Part shown: piece after piece, positions 5,271-16,731 of the stretch
Numbering within the stretch: position 1 is the stretch's first letter
How the letters are laid out: the number at the start of each line of letters is the position of its first letter
NCBI GenBank assembly: GCA_002725475.1
Contig: PBPH01000022.1
Span: 1-19,672 of the forward strand
DNA length: 19,672 bases
Source of the DNA: Methanobacteriota archaeon
Lineage (GTDB): Archaea > Thermoplasmatota > Poseidoniia > Poseidoniales > Thalassarchaeaceae
Direction of reading: 5' to 3'
Program-made: the position numbers and the translations under genes
The notes under the pieces: model-generated
What the model was told of the DNA's origin: nothing
What the model saw: the letters and a program-made list of their open reading frames with translations, nothing else
Databases searched by the model: none

Positions 5271-6737
5271 GTGGAGCAACCAGGGCACGAGGCTAGCGCC
5301 CCTTGGGGTGAAACTTCGGAAAGCAGTGAATCGACATCAAATAATGCACCTCAACCAATTGTTTTGAGCGGCGCTGAAGGAATTTCTTTGAATACACAGA
5401 TGCAGCAACAAGAAATGCCTAATCAATTTACTTCCTCTAGTGAATCAACTCTAACTGGATCAGTCGGGACAATTGACTCCAGTGTTTGGGCCGCCCATGA
5501 ACAAAGCGCAGGCAAAGGTTCGATTTTGAAGGGAATTGGAATAACTTGTTTGTTTGGAATGTCAATGATGTTAATTCCAATGTTATTTTTCGGTTATGCA
5601 GAAAATTCGTGGGATGATAATTGGAAAACAGAGACATTGGAAATAGAATGGGATGAAAGTGGTTTGAATGGAACCTTCCAACTCAGTGATTTTCCACTTT
5701 CATCTTGTGACCTAAACCTCCGTAGTGAAGATCCTTGGGCCAACTCTCCAGATAACTTGGAAGTTTACGACAGTTGTGAGGGCGTATTGACGTACCATAC
5801 TGTTGAGCCTATAGCAGAGTTTGCTGAAGGTCAAGGAGAAGTTACTAGAGTTAATTTTAGGATTATCAATCAATCTTCAGGGGAGGCAGTGTATACAGTT
5901 TATCCTCTAGATTACGATGAACCAAGTTATTCAGTGACGATACAAAATGATGAGTTTGTAGGAACACAAACATTCGATGAGAATTTGACGCCTTTGATAT
6001 TCCCTGTAAATACTACAGATTGGGCTCAACCTTGTCCAGATGGAAATGATTTGCAGGTTATGGACAAAAAAGTTACCCAGAGTTATGAGGCCTCGGCATC
6101 AGGGTCATCTTCAGAATGTAATTTGAATTACACAGATTACCATTATGAATTTACATTTATTCCAGGTTCTGATGAAAGTGTAAATGATTCAGTATCATTA
6201 TATCTAATTGAACAAAATAACCTATTTCTTGGCACTCAAACCATAGATGAAAATATGACACCTTTGGTTTTCTCGGCGTATACTAATTCTTGGAATGAAA
6301 ATTATTGTGCTCAGGAAATTAGAATAGATATTACTGGCCAAGGTACTGATTGGCATTACCCCCATTACAATCGATGGGGTAACCCTCCGAATTGCCCTCA
6401 AATGTCATATTACAGTCATTATGAAACAACTATTGGTTTAATAGACTATGAATCAGGATTCGGAGAAATTTTTCTTGATGAGCCTGTTGATGATTCGAAT
6501 ACTATAGAAGCAAATTATTGGATAGATCAAGAATTTGAATATCTTATGATTGCAGAAGAGTGCCTAATTCCATTGTTTATATTAGTAATGTTTGTTGTTT
6601 GGCTTGTTCAAACTATTCGTGCTTTCCAATCAGGTTTGACAAATAAAGGAACAGGAATGTTGATTGGAATTGTTCCAGCATTCATCATCTCGGTGATTGT
6701 TACATTTATTTTAGCAATCATAATTTATGGTTTCTAG
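5271..6737 (+). CDS. unrecognised membrane-anchored protein with repeated Cys-pair modules
   Basis: Not recognised. The frame is open from 5184, but that lies inside the terminator hairpin. GTG 5271, with a TATA-like box at the leaderless distance, gives 488 residues. In order: a Ser/Gln/Glu-rich, probably disordered segment (1-85); a membrane helix (about 88-108); a long acidic, Asn/Tyr/Trp-rich soluble part (110-425); and two membrane helices (about 428-449 and 463-487). The soluble part repeats: GTQTFDENLTPLIF (231-244) recurs as GTQTIDENMTPLVF (321-334). Each copy is followed by a cysteine pair about 28-29 residues apart (Cys255/Cys283 and Cys346/Cys375). An earlier, weaker unit has Cys146/Cys169. 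Surface-exposed beta-sandwich modules with disulfides are an inference. Confidence 0.75.
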   Translation: MEQPGHEASAPWGETSESSESTSNNAPQPIVLSGAEGISLNTQMQQQEMPNQFTSSSESTLTGSVGTIDSSVWAAHEQSAGKGSILKGIGITCLFGMSMMLIPMLFFGYAENSWDDNWKTETLEIEWDESGLNGTFQLSDFPLSSCDLNLRSEDPWANSPDNLEVYDSCEGVLTYHTVEPIAEFAEGQGEVTRVNFRIINQSSGEAVYTVYPLDYDEPSYSVTIQNDEFVGTQTFDENLTPLIFPVNTTDWAQPCPDGNDLQVMDKKVTQSYEASASGSSSECNLNYTDYHYEFTFIPGSDESVNDSVSLYLIEQNNLFLGTQTIDENMTPLVFSAYTNSWNENYCAQEIRIDITGQGTDWHYPHYNRWGNPPNCPQMSYYSHYETTIGLIDYESGFGEIFLDEPVDDSNTIEANYWIDQEFEYLMIAEECLIPLFILVMFVVWLVQTIRAFQSGLTNKGTGMLIGIVPAFIISVIVTFILAIIIYGF

Positions 6738-6751
6738 TTATTAGAATGAAA

Positions 6752-10120
<3,369 letters not shown>

Positions 10121-10130
10121 GTTTCAGTTG

Positions 10131-12032
10131 TCAATTGAATTTGTCAATTTCAGCTTGATGTCTAGAAAACAATGCACGCCTCTTAACAGAAAGTTTAGGG
10201 GTAATCATTTCATTTTCAGTAGTCCATTCTTCAGGATCTAATATTACGCCCCCTGAAATTTCAAAACCTTTCCAGTTAGGTGCCATTATTTCTTCCTTTA
10301 GCGATGATAATACCCATGTTCTAACTTCTGGAGAAACACATAATTCTTCGAATGTCCCACTAGAATTTATTCCTGCCCCACTCAATCCATCTCTCAATGC
10401 TTTTTCATTTGGGTGTAGTATTGTAAATGTCTTGATTTTGTTTGTACCATCTACGCAGCACTGCTCAACTAAATCTGAAAGTTTGAGAGATTCTTCCAAT
10501 GGTGATGGTGCTACATATTTTCCGTTCTCTAACTTGAACTGTTCCTTGACTCGGCCAGTAATTCTAATGAATCCATCATCTAATCTTCCGAGGTCTCCAG
10601 TTCTGAACCCTCCGTCATCTGTCATTACCTCTGCAGTTGCCTCAGGTTTTTTCCAGTAACCCTTCATGATGTTTGGTCCATAAGCTACAATTTCACCATC
10701 TTCACTATCAGGATCATCCCAAGCATCACGGTCAATGACTACACGTACTCCGGGCACAGGTCGCCCTACCGTTCCTAATTTGCATGGGTGTCCATCTTCC
10801 CAACCATTTAGTGAAATTAGTGGCGAGGTCTCAGTTAGTCCATATCCTTCAAACATTGAGAAGCCGACACATTGGATGAATGATGCCACTTCTGGCGAAA
10901 GTGCAGCACCTCCTGATATACAGAAGCGCATTTTTCCACCGAATCTGCCGCGAACTTTCCCAAGCACAATCTTGTCTAACCTCTTGTCAAGAAACCCCTT
11001 GGGTTTAATTTGAATACAATCGCGCCCATCTTTTTCAATTCTTGCTCTTGCCTTCTTGAATGCCATTGCGCCAAGTCTCTTCTTGATTGGGGACGCATTC
11101 AAGCCTGCCATTACCTTTCCATACAATTTGTTCCAAACTCGAGGTACAGCGAATAGTGCATGCGGTTTGATTTCTTGGCATTCATCAGCGATTTTTAGAA
11201 CATCGGAAATTAGGTTGATATGAATACCTTGGTGCACCATATAGTGCAAGTCTCCCATTTGACCAAATGAGTGCGCCCAAGGTAAGAAAGAAGCCGTTCT
11301 GTCACCCTTGTAAATTGGGAATCTTCCCTGCATTACCAAAAGATTGTGCAGAATATTCCAATTACTCAGCATTACCCCTTTGGGATCTCCTGTTGTACCA
11401 CTTGTGTAAATCAGGGTAGCCAATGCATGTGGGTCATCAGCGATACTTTCCAAAGGTTCTGAATTAGTTCCCTCTGCTACAAATTCACTCCACATAGTTA
11501 CATTCACCCCTTCTGGGGGTGTAGCATTAGGCGCTTCATCACCAAGAAGTATAATTCCACCAGATGGCCAACTTTCATCTCCAACATGTTCGCATAATCT
11601 GTCTAGCACATCAGTATCTGATGCTACCAATACTGACGGTTCAGAGTCACAAATGATGTAATTCCATTCAGCACCATGCTGGTGCGTGTACATTGCAGTA
11701 TATGCTGCCCCTAAAGCATTCACAGCATAAGATGTAGCAGCCCACTCAACCGAGTTATTGAGAATCATTGCAACCCTATCTCCAGAAGAAACACCTCGGT
11801 TTCGAAGAGAACGAGCACACGAATCAACCAATCCTTTGAATTCATTGTAGGTTACATGAATTCTAGGTTGTTCAGGCCCTGGGATGTACCCGAATAAAGG
11901 CGCATCTCCATTCCATGAAACAGCATTTGCCATTACATTGTATAGCGTTCTAGGGTCATCATCAGTAGGATTATTCCAATCCCTGTCAATCGGTAATTTG
12001 GGTAACGAGATAAGTTCAGGTCCATCAGTCAA
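10131..12032 (-). CDS. long-chain acyl-CoA synthetase (AMP-forming)
   Basis: ANL-superfamily enzyme that activates fatty acids to acyl-CoA through an acyl-adenylate. The 633 residues include the phosphate loop YTSGTTGDPKG (209-219), SGGAALSP (373-380), GYGLTETSP (396-404), FRTGDLGR (476-483) and the hinge GRVKEQFKLENGKYVAP (493-509). The last is typical of long-chain synthetases (COG1022-like) rather than acetyl-CoA synthetase. The start is TTG 12032: GGTGA lies four bases upstream, and an in-frame stop further up leaves no ATG or GTG. It is the first gene of a transcript that continues into icmF, consistent with fatty- or branched-acid degradation. The upstream leader contains an inverted repeat. 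The exact chain-length preference cannot be read from the sequence. Confidence 0.93.
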   Translation of the reverse strand: MTDGPELISLPKLPIDRDWNNPTDDDPRTLYNVMANAVSWNGDAPLFGYIPGPEQPRIHVTYNEFKGLVDSCARSLRNRGVSSGDRVAMILNNSVEWAATSYAVNALGAAYTAMYTHQHGAEWNYIICDSEPSVLVASDTDVLDRLCEHVGDESWPSGGIILLGDEAPNATPPEGVNVTMWSEFVAEGTNSEPLESIADDPHALATLIYTSGTTGDPKGVMLSNWNILHNLLVMQGRFPIYKGDRTASFLPWAHSFGQMGDLHYMVHQGIHINLISDVLKIADECQEIKPHALFAVPRVWNKLYGKVMAGLNASPIKKRLGAMAFKKARARIEKDGRDCIQIKPKGFLDKRLDKIVLGKVRGRFGGKMRFCISGGAALSPEVASFIQCVGFSMFEGYGLTETSPLISLNGWEDGHPCKLGTVGRPVPGVRVVIDRDAWDDPDSEDGEIVAYGPNIMKGYWKKPEATAEVMTDDGGFRTGDLGRLDDGFIRITGRVKEQFKLENGKYVAPSPLEESLKLSDLVEQCCVDGTNKIKTFTILHPNEKALRDGLSGAGINSSGTFEELCVSPEVRTWVLSSLKEEIMAPNWKGFEISGGVILDPEEWTTENEMITPKLSVKRRALFSRHQAEIDKFN

Positions 12033-12035
12033 AGG

Positions 12036-12041
12036 CTCACC
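12036..12041 (-). promoter_or_regulatory. Shine-Dalgarno site of the acyl-CoA synthetase
   Basis: GGTGAG on the minus strand. Its GGTGA core ends four bases before TTG 12032, and it is the main support for this non-ATG start. Confidence 0.6.
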
Positions 12042-12048
12042 GCCTCTA

Positions 12049-12098
12049 CGAGGATACTGTCCCCCTCATGAGCCTTCGGGCGATGCTTTCAATCCTCG
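12049..12098 (-). promoter_or_regulatory. inverted repeat in the acyl-CoA synthetase leader
   Basis: CGAGGAT and ATCCTCG (7 bases each, at 12092-12098 and 12049-12055) enclose 36 bases that can form smaller hairpins (GCC-CGAA-GGC, CTCATGAG). The 3' arm ends seven bases before the ribosome site. A TATA-like ATAAAAATACATA on the minus strand at about 12111-12124 would start the transcript near the 5' arm. A structured leader is possible, but no known riboswitch class is recognised. Confidence 0.3.
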
Positions 12099-12149
12099 AT
12101 AAACGAAAATTATGTATTTTTATTAGTAATTCACACATTTTATTGAAGA

Positions 12150-12869
12150 TTATAGATTTGAAAGGATATTGCTAACTGCCTCACGCCAATCCGCTCCTTT
12201 GTTCCTATTCGCCATTGGGTTAGCTGGCGATGGGTGCGGAATTCTACCGATTTCAATTTCGTAGCCCGCAAGTGCTTTTTTGGCTTGTTTTTCAGCATAG
12301 GCTCCCACACCAATTACTCTTTCAGCACCGAGGATTGATGTCACCTTTCTTAGATGTTCATCACAGTGAAAAAGCAATTCTTTTCCAGAAACTCCTCGTA
12401 ATTTATCTGGAGTAATATTTGTTCCTTTCTCGTCAAACATTAGAAGTGGGCAGTGATTGATTACGAAGAACTTTTCATGAGCTTTCTCAGCGGATCCAAA
12501 AATCTCTTCAATGAGCCCCCATAAACGGGTTCCAGACACCTCTCCTCGTTCACAACTAAGTCCAATCACAGGTCGTTTTGGATGCAGAATTTTGGGTTGG
12601 GTAACATCACCTTTGAGGCCAAGATAACTGGTGGTTTTAGTAACGTCTCCGAAGGGGACGCCAGTTTGTCCCATACCCCATGGTCCAGGATTCATCCCCA
12701 AAATGATGGTTTTTGCACCTAATCTCCCATATTTACTCAAGTAGTTGTTATGTACATCCCAAGCATAGTCAAGTGGATTGTAAACCACACTAACAGGTTC
12801 TTGTAATTGGGATGCAACAATGTTACATGATTTACTGAGGTCTTTTGCTGCTTGGGAGAGATTGGACAT
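12150..12869 (-). CDS. SMUG1-like uracil-DNA glycosylase (family 3)
   Basis: Uracil-DNA glycosylase superfamily protein removing uracil or related damaged pyrimidines in base-excision repair. The 239 residues carry the SMUG1 motif 1 GMNPGPWGMGQTGVPFG (58-74), where the Asn replaces the Asp of family 1 enzymes, NHCPL (138-142) and motif 2 HPSPANP (212-218). The minus-strand frame continues upstream to 12941, overlapping the radical SAM gene. ATG 12869, one base after that gene's TGA, has GGTGG six bases upstream and gives a normal SMUG1 N terminus, so it is the better start. The tight junction means it is translated together with the radical SAM-HhH protein, which suggests a shared role in DNA damage. 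SMUG1-type enzymes are known from animals and some bacteria. Confidence 0.93.
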   Translation of the reverse strand: MSNLSQAAKDLSKSCNIVASQLQEPVSVVYNPLDYAWDVHNNYLSKYGRLGAKTIILGMNPGPWGMGQTGVPFGDVTKTTSYLGLKGDVTQPKILHPKRPVIGLSCERGEVSGTRLWGLIEEIFGSAEKAHEKFFVINHCPLLMFDEKGTNITPDKLRGVSGKELLFHCDEHLRKVTSILGAERVIGVGAYAEKQAKKALAGYEIEIGRIPHPSPANPMANRNKGADWREAVSNILSNL

Positions 12870-12870
12870 T

Positions 12871-14613
12871 TCAAACCACCAATACCTGTTTTCCAATTTC
12901 AGGAATATCAATTCCAACCGAGTCGAAAGCCTCGCCCACACTCTTGAATCCCTCCCCCTTGTGTCTTCTTTTTACTCTCTCGGATATAATCCGCCAAGCA
13001 ATATTTTCACCAATTCCGGGGACGGCTTCCAACTGTTTTTGTGATGCCATATTGATATTAATCCCAACTTCAACTGCTGTAATTGATCGTTTTCCATGTC
13101 CAGTAACAATAGCATCCGAGACTGATTCAAGGGGTGCGTGATATGGCAAACCAACCAAGATAGGATAAGCTCCAACCTGTCTTCCAAAGGTTACTCCTGC
13201 ATTGCCTCGACATTCTTCAGAGCGATGCCCCTCATCTTTGATTTGTGAGGGCAATCGAATTCTACCGTCATGAGATTCCCAACGAATATCCTTAATCAGT
13301 TGCCCTAGTGGAAACAACTTGGAAAGTAATGGTTCATCAATTTCGTTTCTTACAAATTGTTTGAAGGAGTTAAAATCTGATTCACAAATATCCTGAAATC
13401 CTTCTCCTTGTACTTGGCGAATGTTGATTCTACGTAGCCACAAACCCTCTTCTTTTAGTTCGCGGAGAAGTTGGCGATTCATGTCATATGTTGCGGCAGT
13501 TTCTCCATTAAGACCAGAGATGAAATTTAGACCAGGTAATAATTTTGGAAGCCCTCTTTCTCCACGCTCCCTGCCATATTGGTTGATGTGGCGAATAGCT
13601 GTTTTCAATTGATTAGTATCGCAATTTAACCAATTTGCCTCATGAACTGCAGGATCGGCGGATTCCAAACCAAATGAAAGAATACCTCCATCACTAAGAG
13701 TATCGCACAGAGTTCTAGTAATTTCATCTGCAGGTTCCAAGTTCTCAGCAATTATGCTTGGGTTAGCATTGTCAGTATGTAGAATTTCAATTCTGCCATC
13801 ATCTCTAAGCCCATGCAAAAGTTTTGCAATAGGTTCTGGATTTGGAATAGGGTATTCAAGTTCAACAACACCCTCAGCCATGTAAGTATAGATATCAGTC
13901 ATCCCTCCAAGTCGAATATTTGTAACACCAGAATCTAGGGCGATTGAGACCTCATCAATTACTTGTTCGGGGGTCCTCCAAAGGGGGACTCCCTTTTTTG
14001 GTTCAATACAGAATTTACATCCTCTCTTATATCTCACACAACCTTGGTAGACCTCTACTTCGTAGGTCAAAGGACCAGGTGTTTGCTCCCCATTACATAG
14101 GCTGAATAGGTCAGGGTGTTGAGTAACTGCCTTGCTTGAAGCACCCAAATTTGCAAACAAGTTCCACTGTTCAGCAGTTCTACGTCTATGTTTTAACTCT
14201 CCGCTATTGAGGAAAAAGTCTAGCGTAGCGTCAGTATCTTGGACACATAGAAAGAGATTCGCCCTCAAAGGAGTCCAACCTTGTTGCCTCCATCCACGTA
14301 TCGCCCAACCTCCAGCAATTAGGGGCACGCTTCTTGGCAGAGTTTTCAGCAACTCATTGGTTTCCTTCAATGAAATGGGAGTTCCTCTGAGATATTTACC
14401 AGGGACAACAGCTCCGGCTAAAATCACAATTCCTTCACAATTTGATAGATCAGGGCGTTGATTAACTCTCCATTCATCAATTGTAACGTAGTCATATTCG
14501 ATATTGTGAGATTCAAGGACTCCGCAAATGTACCTAATATGAAAACCGACATACGGAGGGACACCAAATGCTGCAGGTTCATCTTCATAACCGTCTATGA
14601 CTAACCATGACAT
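12871..14613 (-). CDS. radical SAM protein with C-terminal helix-hairpin-helix (COG1031-like)
   Basis: Iron-sulfur enzyme using S-adenosylmethionine radicals; substrate unknown. The 580 residues begin with a Rossmann-like segment (1-140, LVIDGYEDEPAAFGVPP). The cluster motif follows, with Cys192, Cys199 and Cys202 in GCVRYKRGCKFCIEP, spaced CX6CX2C rather than the standard CX3CX2C. FGLESADP (314-321) is the radical SAM GxES-type segment. The C terminus (about 518-572) is a helix-hairpin-helix with NMASQKQLEAVPGIGENIAWRI, a DNA- or RNA-binding fold. This combination resembles the archaeal family I remember as COG1031. GGAGGTG five bases before ATG 14613 fixes the start. Its stop is one base from the SMUG1 start. 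Nucleic-acid repair or modification is inferred from HhH and neighbour. Confidence 0.88.
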   Translation of the reverse strand: MSWLVIDGYEDEPAAFGVPPYVGFHIRYICGVLESHNIEYDYVTIDEWRVNQRPDLSNCEGIVILAGAVVPGKYLRGTPISLKETNELLKTLPRSVPLIAGGWAIRGWRQQGWTPLRANLFLCVQDTDATLDFFLNSGELKHRRRTAEQWNLFANLGASSKAVTQHPDLFSLCNGEQTPGPLTYEVEVYQGCVRYKRGCKFCIEPKKGVPLWRTPEQVIDEVSIALDSGVTNIRLGGMTDIYTYMAEGVVELEYPIPNPEPIAKLLHGLRDDGRIEILHTDNANPSIIAENLEPADEITRTLCDTLSDGGILSFGLESADPAVHEANWLNCDTNQLKTAIRHINQYGRERGERGLPKLLPGLNFISGLNGETAATYDMNRQLLRELKEEGLWLRRINIRQVQGEGFQDICESDFNSFKQFVRNEIDEPLLSKLFPLGQLIKDIRWESHDGRIRLPSQIKDEGHRSEECRGNAGVTFGRQVGAYPILVGLPYHAPLESVSDAIVTGHGKRSITAVEVGININMASQKQLEAVPGIGENIAWRIISERVKRRHKGEGFKSVGEAFDSVGIDIPEIGKQVLVV

Positions 14614-14618
14614 GAGAA

Positions 14619-14625
14619 CACCTCC
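14619..14625 (-). promoter_or_regulatory. Shine-Dalgarno site of the radical SAM gene
   Basis: GGAGGTG on the minus strand, five bases before ATG 14613. This is the best match to the archaeal consensus in the window. Confidence 0.7.
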
Positions 14626-14685
14626 ACTATGTCGCGATGCGTCATCGGTTGTGAGTAGTTCGGCGATGTTGGAAGTTTAACGATG

Positions 14686-15954
14686 TTATCGATTCCTTCT
14701 ACCACGGCTTCTACCATGTTTTCCACCGCGTCCTCCGCCACCTCTTTCCTTAGCTTCTTGGACAGTGATTTTCCTACCACCAATTTTCAAACTTTTCATA
14801 TTTGGCAGTGCATCTTTCCCAACAGAATAGTTGGAGAATGTAACGAAAGCAAATCCTTTACTCTTTCCAGTTTCTCTATCTGTGGCTATGTGGACATCTT
14901 TCAATTCGCCATGTTCTGCAAATAGTGCCCCCAATTCTTCTTCATTGGTTTCATACGGAAGCCCTCCGATAAAGAGTTTGAATCCCATTGCTTCTTTTGC
15001 TGCTTCTTTTGCAGCAATTAGTATGGATCTTTCCTTGGCAAATGCATCTGAATCCACATCCCCGCCCTCTACTTTTTCCATGCAAGGGCGACATCGAATA
15101 GGTTTCCCAGGGGTGGGTTGGAAGGGTACCTCACAGTTGTCACCACAAAGCGTACATTCTGTTTTATGCATTTCACGCTTAGGCCGTCCGTCCCTTCGAC
15201 CCCCTCCTCCTTTTCCTAGGAATTTTTTCGGAATCTCATGGCTCTCTCCTCTCCTGAAATCTGCTAGCACAGAAAGATATGGTCGGGAGCCTTCGTGTGA
15301 AAGTCGTGCCTCGGCGTTTGGGGACCATCTTTCTCCACCGCGATTGAGTGAATCAAAACCATTGCCATCTTCAAAGAATCCGTGGCCATAATCGTCAGCA
15401 AGGGCACGATAGCCAGTATAGTCGCAGCGGGAGCAGGCGACATTGAAATCTTCTACAGCATTACTTGGCTGAATAATTTCTCCACAAGCCGGGCAAGTTG
15501 CATGTAATACCCCATAGCGAGGCTTGTGTTTTGTTGAAAGTCGCATTACCGGCTCAACTTGTATGACCTCGGCACGAATCAAGTCACGGAGCCGCATCGC
15601 ATCTCCTGGTGCAGGTAGGAATCTATCAACCACTTCAGCGACGAATACATCACCAAACAATTGTTCAGCAGGCAAATCCCGTATTGGTTTTCCTTCAACA
15701 TGAAGGATTCTGATTTCAGCAGTTTTATTCTGTAGGCGCTCCACTTGTCCAATCACAACGTCTCCTACTTCAGGAAGTCGGGGCTTGTCGATCACCGAAT
15801 CAACCGATATTGACCCATCAATTATGGATACAATACCAATTTGTGTGGCAACTAATTCACCATCTACTTCGGCGACTCCAGAACCCGGACTACCTGCTAA
15901 CGATATTTTCTCTCCGGGGGTAACGAATTCACCTTCGGTAATTGAACTTGACAT
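14686..15954 (-). CDS. csl4: exosome subunit Csl4 fused to zinc fingers, an RRM and a Gly/Arg tail
   Basis: Csl4 is the RNA-binding cap subunit of the archaeal exosome, the 3'-5' RNA degradation complex. In the 422 residues: a Csl4 N-terminal domain (about 8-55); an S1 domain (about 62-145, VGDVVIGQVERL); and a zinc ribbon (Cys154, 157, 174, 177), together the usual length of an archaeal Csl4. Beyond this come a linker, a second cysteine cluster (Cys267, 270, 274, 288, 291), and an RRM at about 325-402 with RNP2 KLFIGGLP and RNP1 KGFAFVTF. A basic GGGGRGG...RGRRNR tail ends the protein. RRMs are rare in archaea, and I know of no standard Csl4 carrying one. ATG 15954 lacks a close ribosome site. 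The gene lies between the methyltransferase (76 bases) and the radical SAM gene (72 bases), all on one strand. Confidence 0.9.
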   Translation of the reverse strand: MSSSITEGEFVTPGEKISLAGSPGSGVAEVDGELVATQIGIVSIIDGSISVDSVIDKPRLPEVGDVVIGQVERLQNKTAEIRILHVEGKPIRDLPAEQLFGDVFVAEVVDRFLPAPGDAMRLRDLIRAEVIQVEPVMRLSTKHKPRYGVLHATCPACGEIIQPSNAVEDFNVACSRCDYTGYRALADDYGHGFFEDGNGFDSLNRGGERWSPNAEARLSHEGSRPYLSVLADFRRGESHEIPKKFLGKGGGGRRDGRPKREMHKTECTLCGDNCEVPFQPTPGKPIRCRPCMEKVEGGDVDSDAFAKERSILIAAKEAAKEAMGFKLFIGGLPYETNEEELGALFAEHGELKDVHIATDRETGKSKGFAFVTFSNYSVGKDALPNMKSLKIGGRKITVQEAKERGGGGRGGKHGRSRGRRNR

Positions 15955-15974
15955 GAAAATTGAACTCCCAGTAG

Positions 15975-15989
15975 CATCTCTACGAGATG
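15975..15989 (-). promoter_or_regulatory. small hairpin in the csl4 leader
   Basis: On the minus strand, CATCTC-GTA-GAGATG forms a six-base-pair stem with a three-base loop, 20 bases before the csl4 start. It may be a leader structure; read on the plus strand it is followed by TTTT, but no plus-strand gene ends here. Confidence 0.25.
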
Positions 15990-16030
15990 TTTTGCACTCC
16001 GGCCGACCCAGCAGGGGTTTTTGAAGCCGC

Positions 16031-16657
16031 CTATCTAGAAAAACGCCAACATTTCACAGGACTTTCAGACATTGCTCTTTTATGATGTTCATATTGGGCC
16101 GGCAGCCTAATCTGTCCTTCAAGAATCATCTCAGATTTCCAACCTGCATCACGTGCCATACCTTGCGGATGTTTTGCATCAGCGGAGTGGAGTAGATGAA
16201 TCACAGAGGCCGGGGAAGAAAATGCCAATTCAAGAAAAGGGCGGTCAGCCCTAGATTTTTGAAAACCCCATGGTGGATTCATGATTAGGATATCGCATTT
16301 GATTTCAGTTGGCCAATTTTCCCATGTTGATACATCTTCTGTTATGAGCCTAGCCCTTCCTTCTATCCCTAATTTGGTAACCCCAATCTTTGCGGCTTCG
16401 GTAGCATCTTCGTCGATTTCAACTAGTGTTACAGATTCAGCACCAGCTAAAATTAGACCTATGCCAAGAATTCCATTCCCGGACCCCAAATCAACGACTT
16501 TACTTTGTTCGTTCAAATCTCCACTTTCTAAAATTGCGGCAATCCATCTTGCTGCAAAATCACCTTCAGTAACATATTGCTCAAGTTCAGATGATCGCTG
16601 AGGGTGCTTTGGCAGTTTAGATAGGGCTATTGCCAACCGGCGCAATTCTCCTGCCAT
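16031..16657 (-). CDS. METTL5-like RNA N6-adenine methyltransferase (COG2263-like)
   Basis: Class I SAM-dependent methyltransferase, likely modifying adenine in rRNA like human METTL5. The 208 residues have the early LEQY motif (25-28) that opens this family, motif I VVDLGSGNGILGIG (54-67), the acidic LVEIDEDA (78-85), motif IV NPPW (127-130) in IMNPPWGFQ, and a C-terminal PAQYEHHKRA stretch like the family's xxYxFHKKK. The family usually has NPPF; Trp here keeps an aromatic residue. ATG 16657 is the only possible start, since an in-frame TGA lies 18 bases upstream. GGAGG sits three bases before it, closer than usual. csl4 follows on the same strand, giving an RNA-metabolism neighbourhood. 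Confidence 0.88.
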   Translation of the reverse strand: MAGELRRLAIALSKLPKHPQRSSELEQYVTEGDFAARWIAAILESGDLNEQSKVVDLGSGNGILGIGLILAGAESVTLVEIDEDATEAAKIGVTKLGIEGRARLITEDVSTWENWPTEIKCDILIMNPPWGFQKSRADRPFLELAFSSPASVIHLLHSADAKHPQGMARDAGWKSEMILEGQIRLPAQYEHHKRAMSESPVKCWRFSR

Positions 16658-16731
16658 GTGCCTCCGAGTCGCTCATATGAAATCAAATCATGCTCAAAGC
16701 CGGCTTGGAGATATCAATTAAAATCACTAAA

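Noticed and set aside
12049..12098. Hammerhead ribozyme or known riboswitch in the acyl-CoA synthetase leader
   Set aside because: CTCATGAG resembles the ribozyme's CUGAUGA only loosely, the GAAA core is not in place, and no known aptamer consensus was recognised.
12870..12941. Longer SMUG1 start at 12941
   Set aside because: It would overlap the radical SAM gene by over 70 bases and add residues foreign to the family. ATG 12869 has a good ribosome site and a natural N terminus.
16697..16706. Palindrome AAGCCGGCTT upstream of the methyltransferase
   Set aside because: Ten bases can easily arise by chance, and no second copy or fixed spacing to a promoter was seen.
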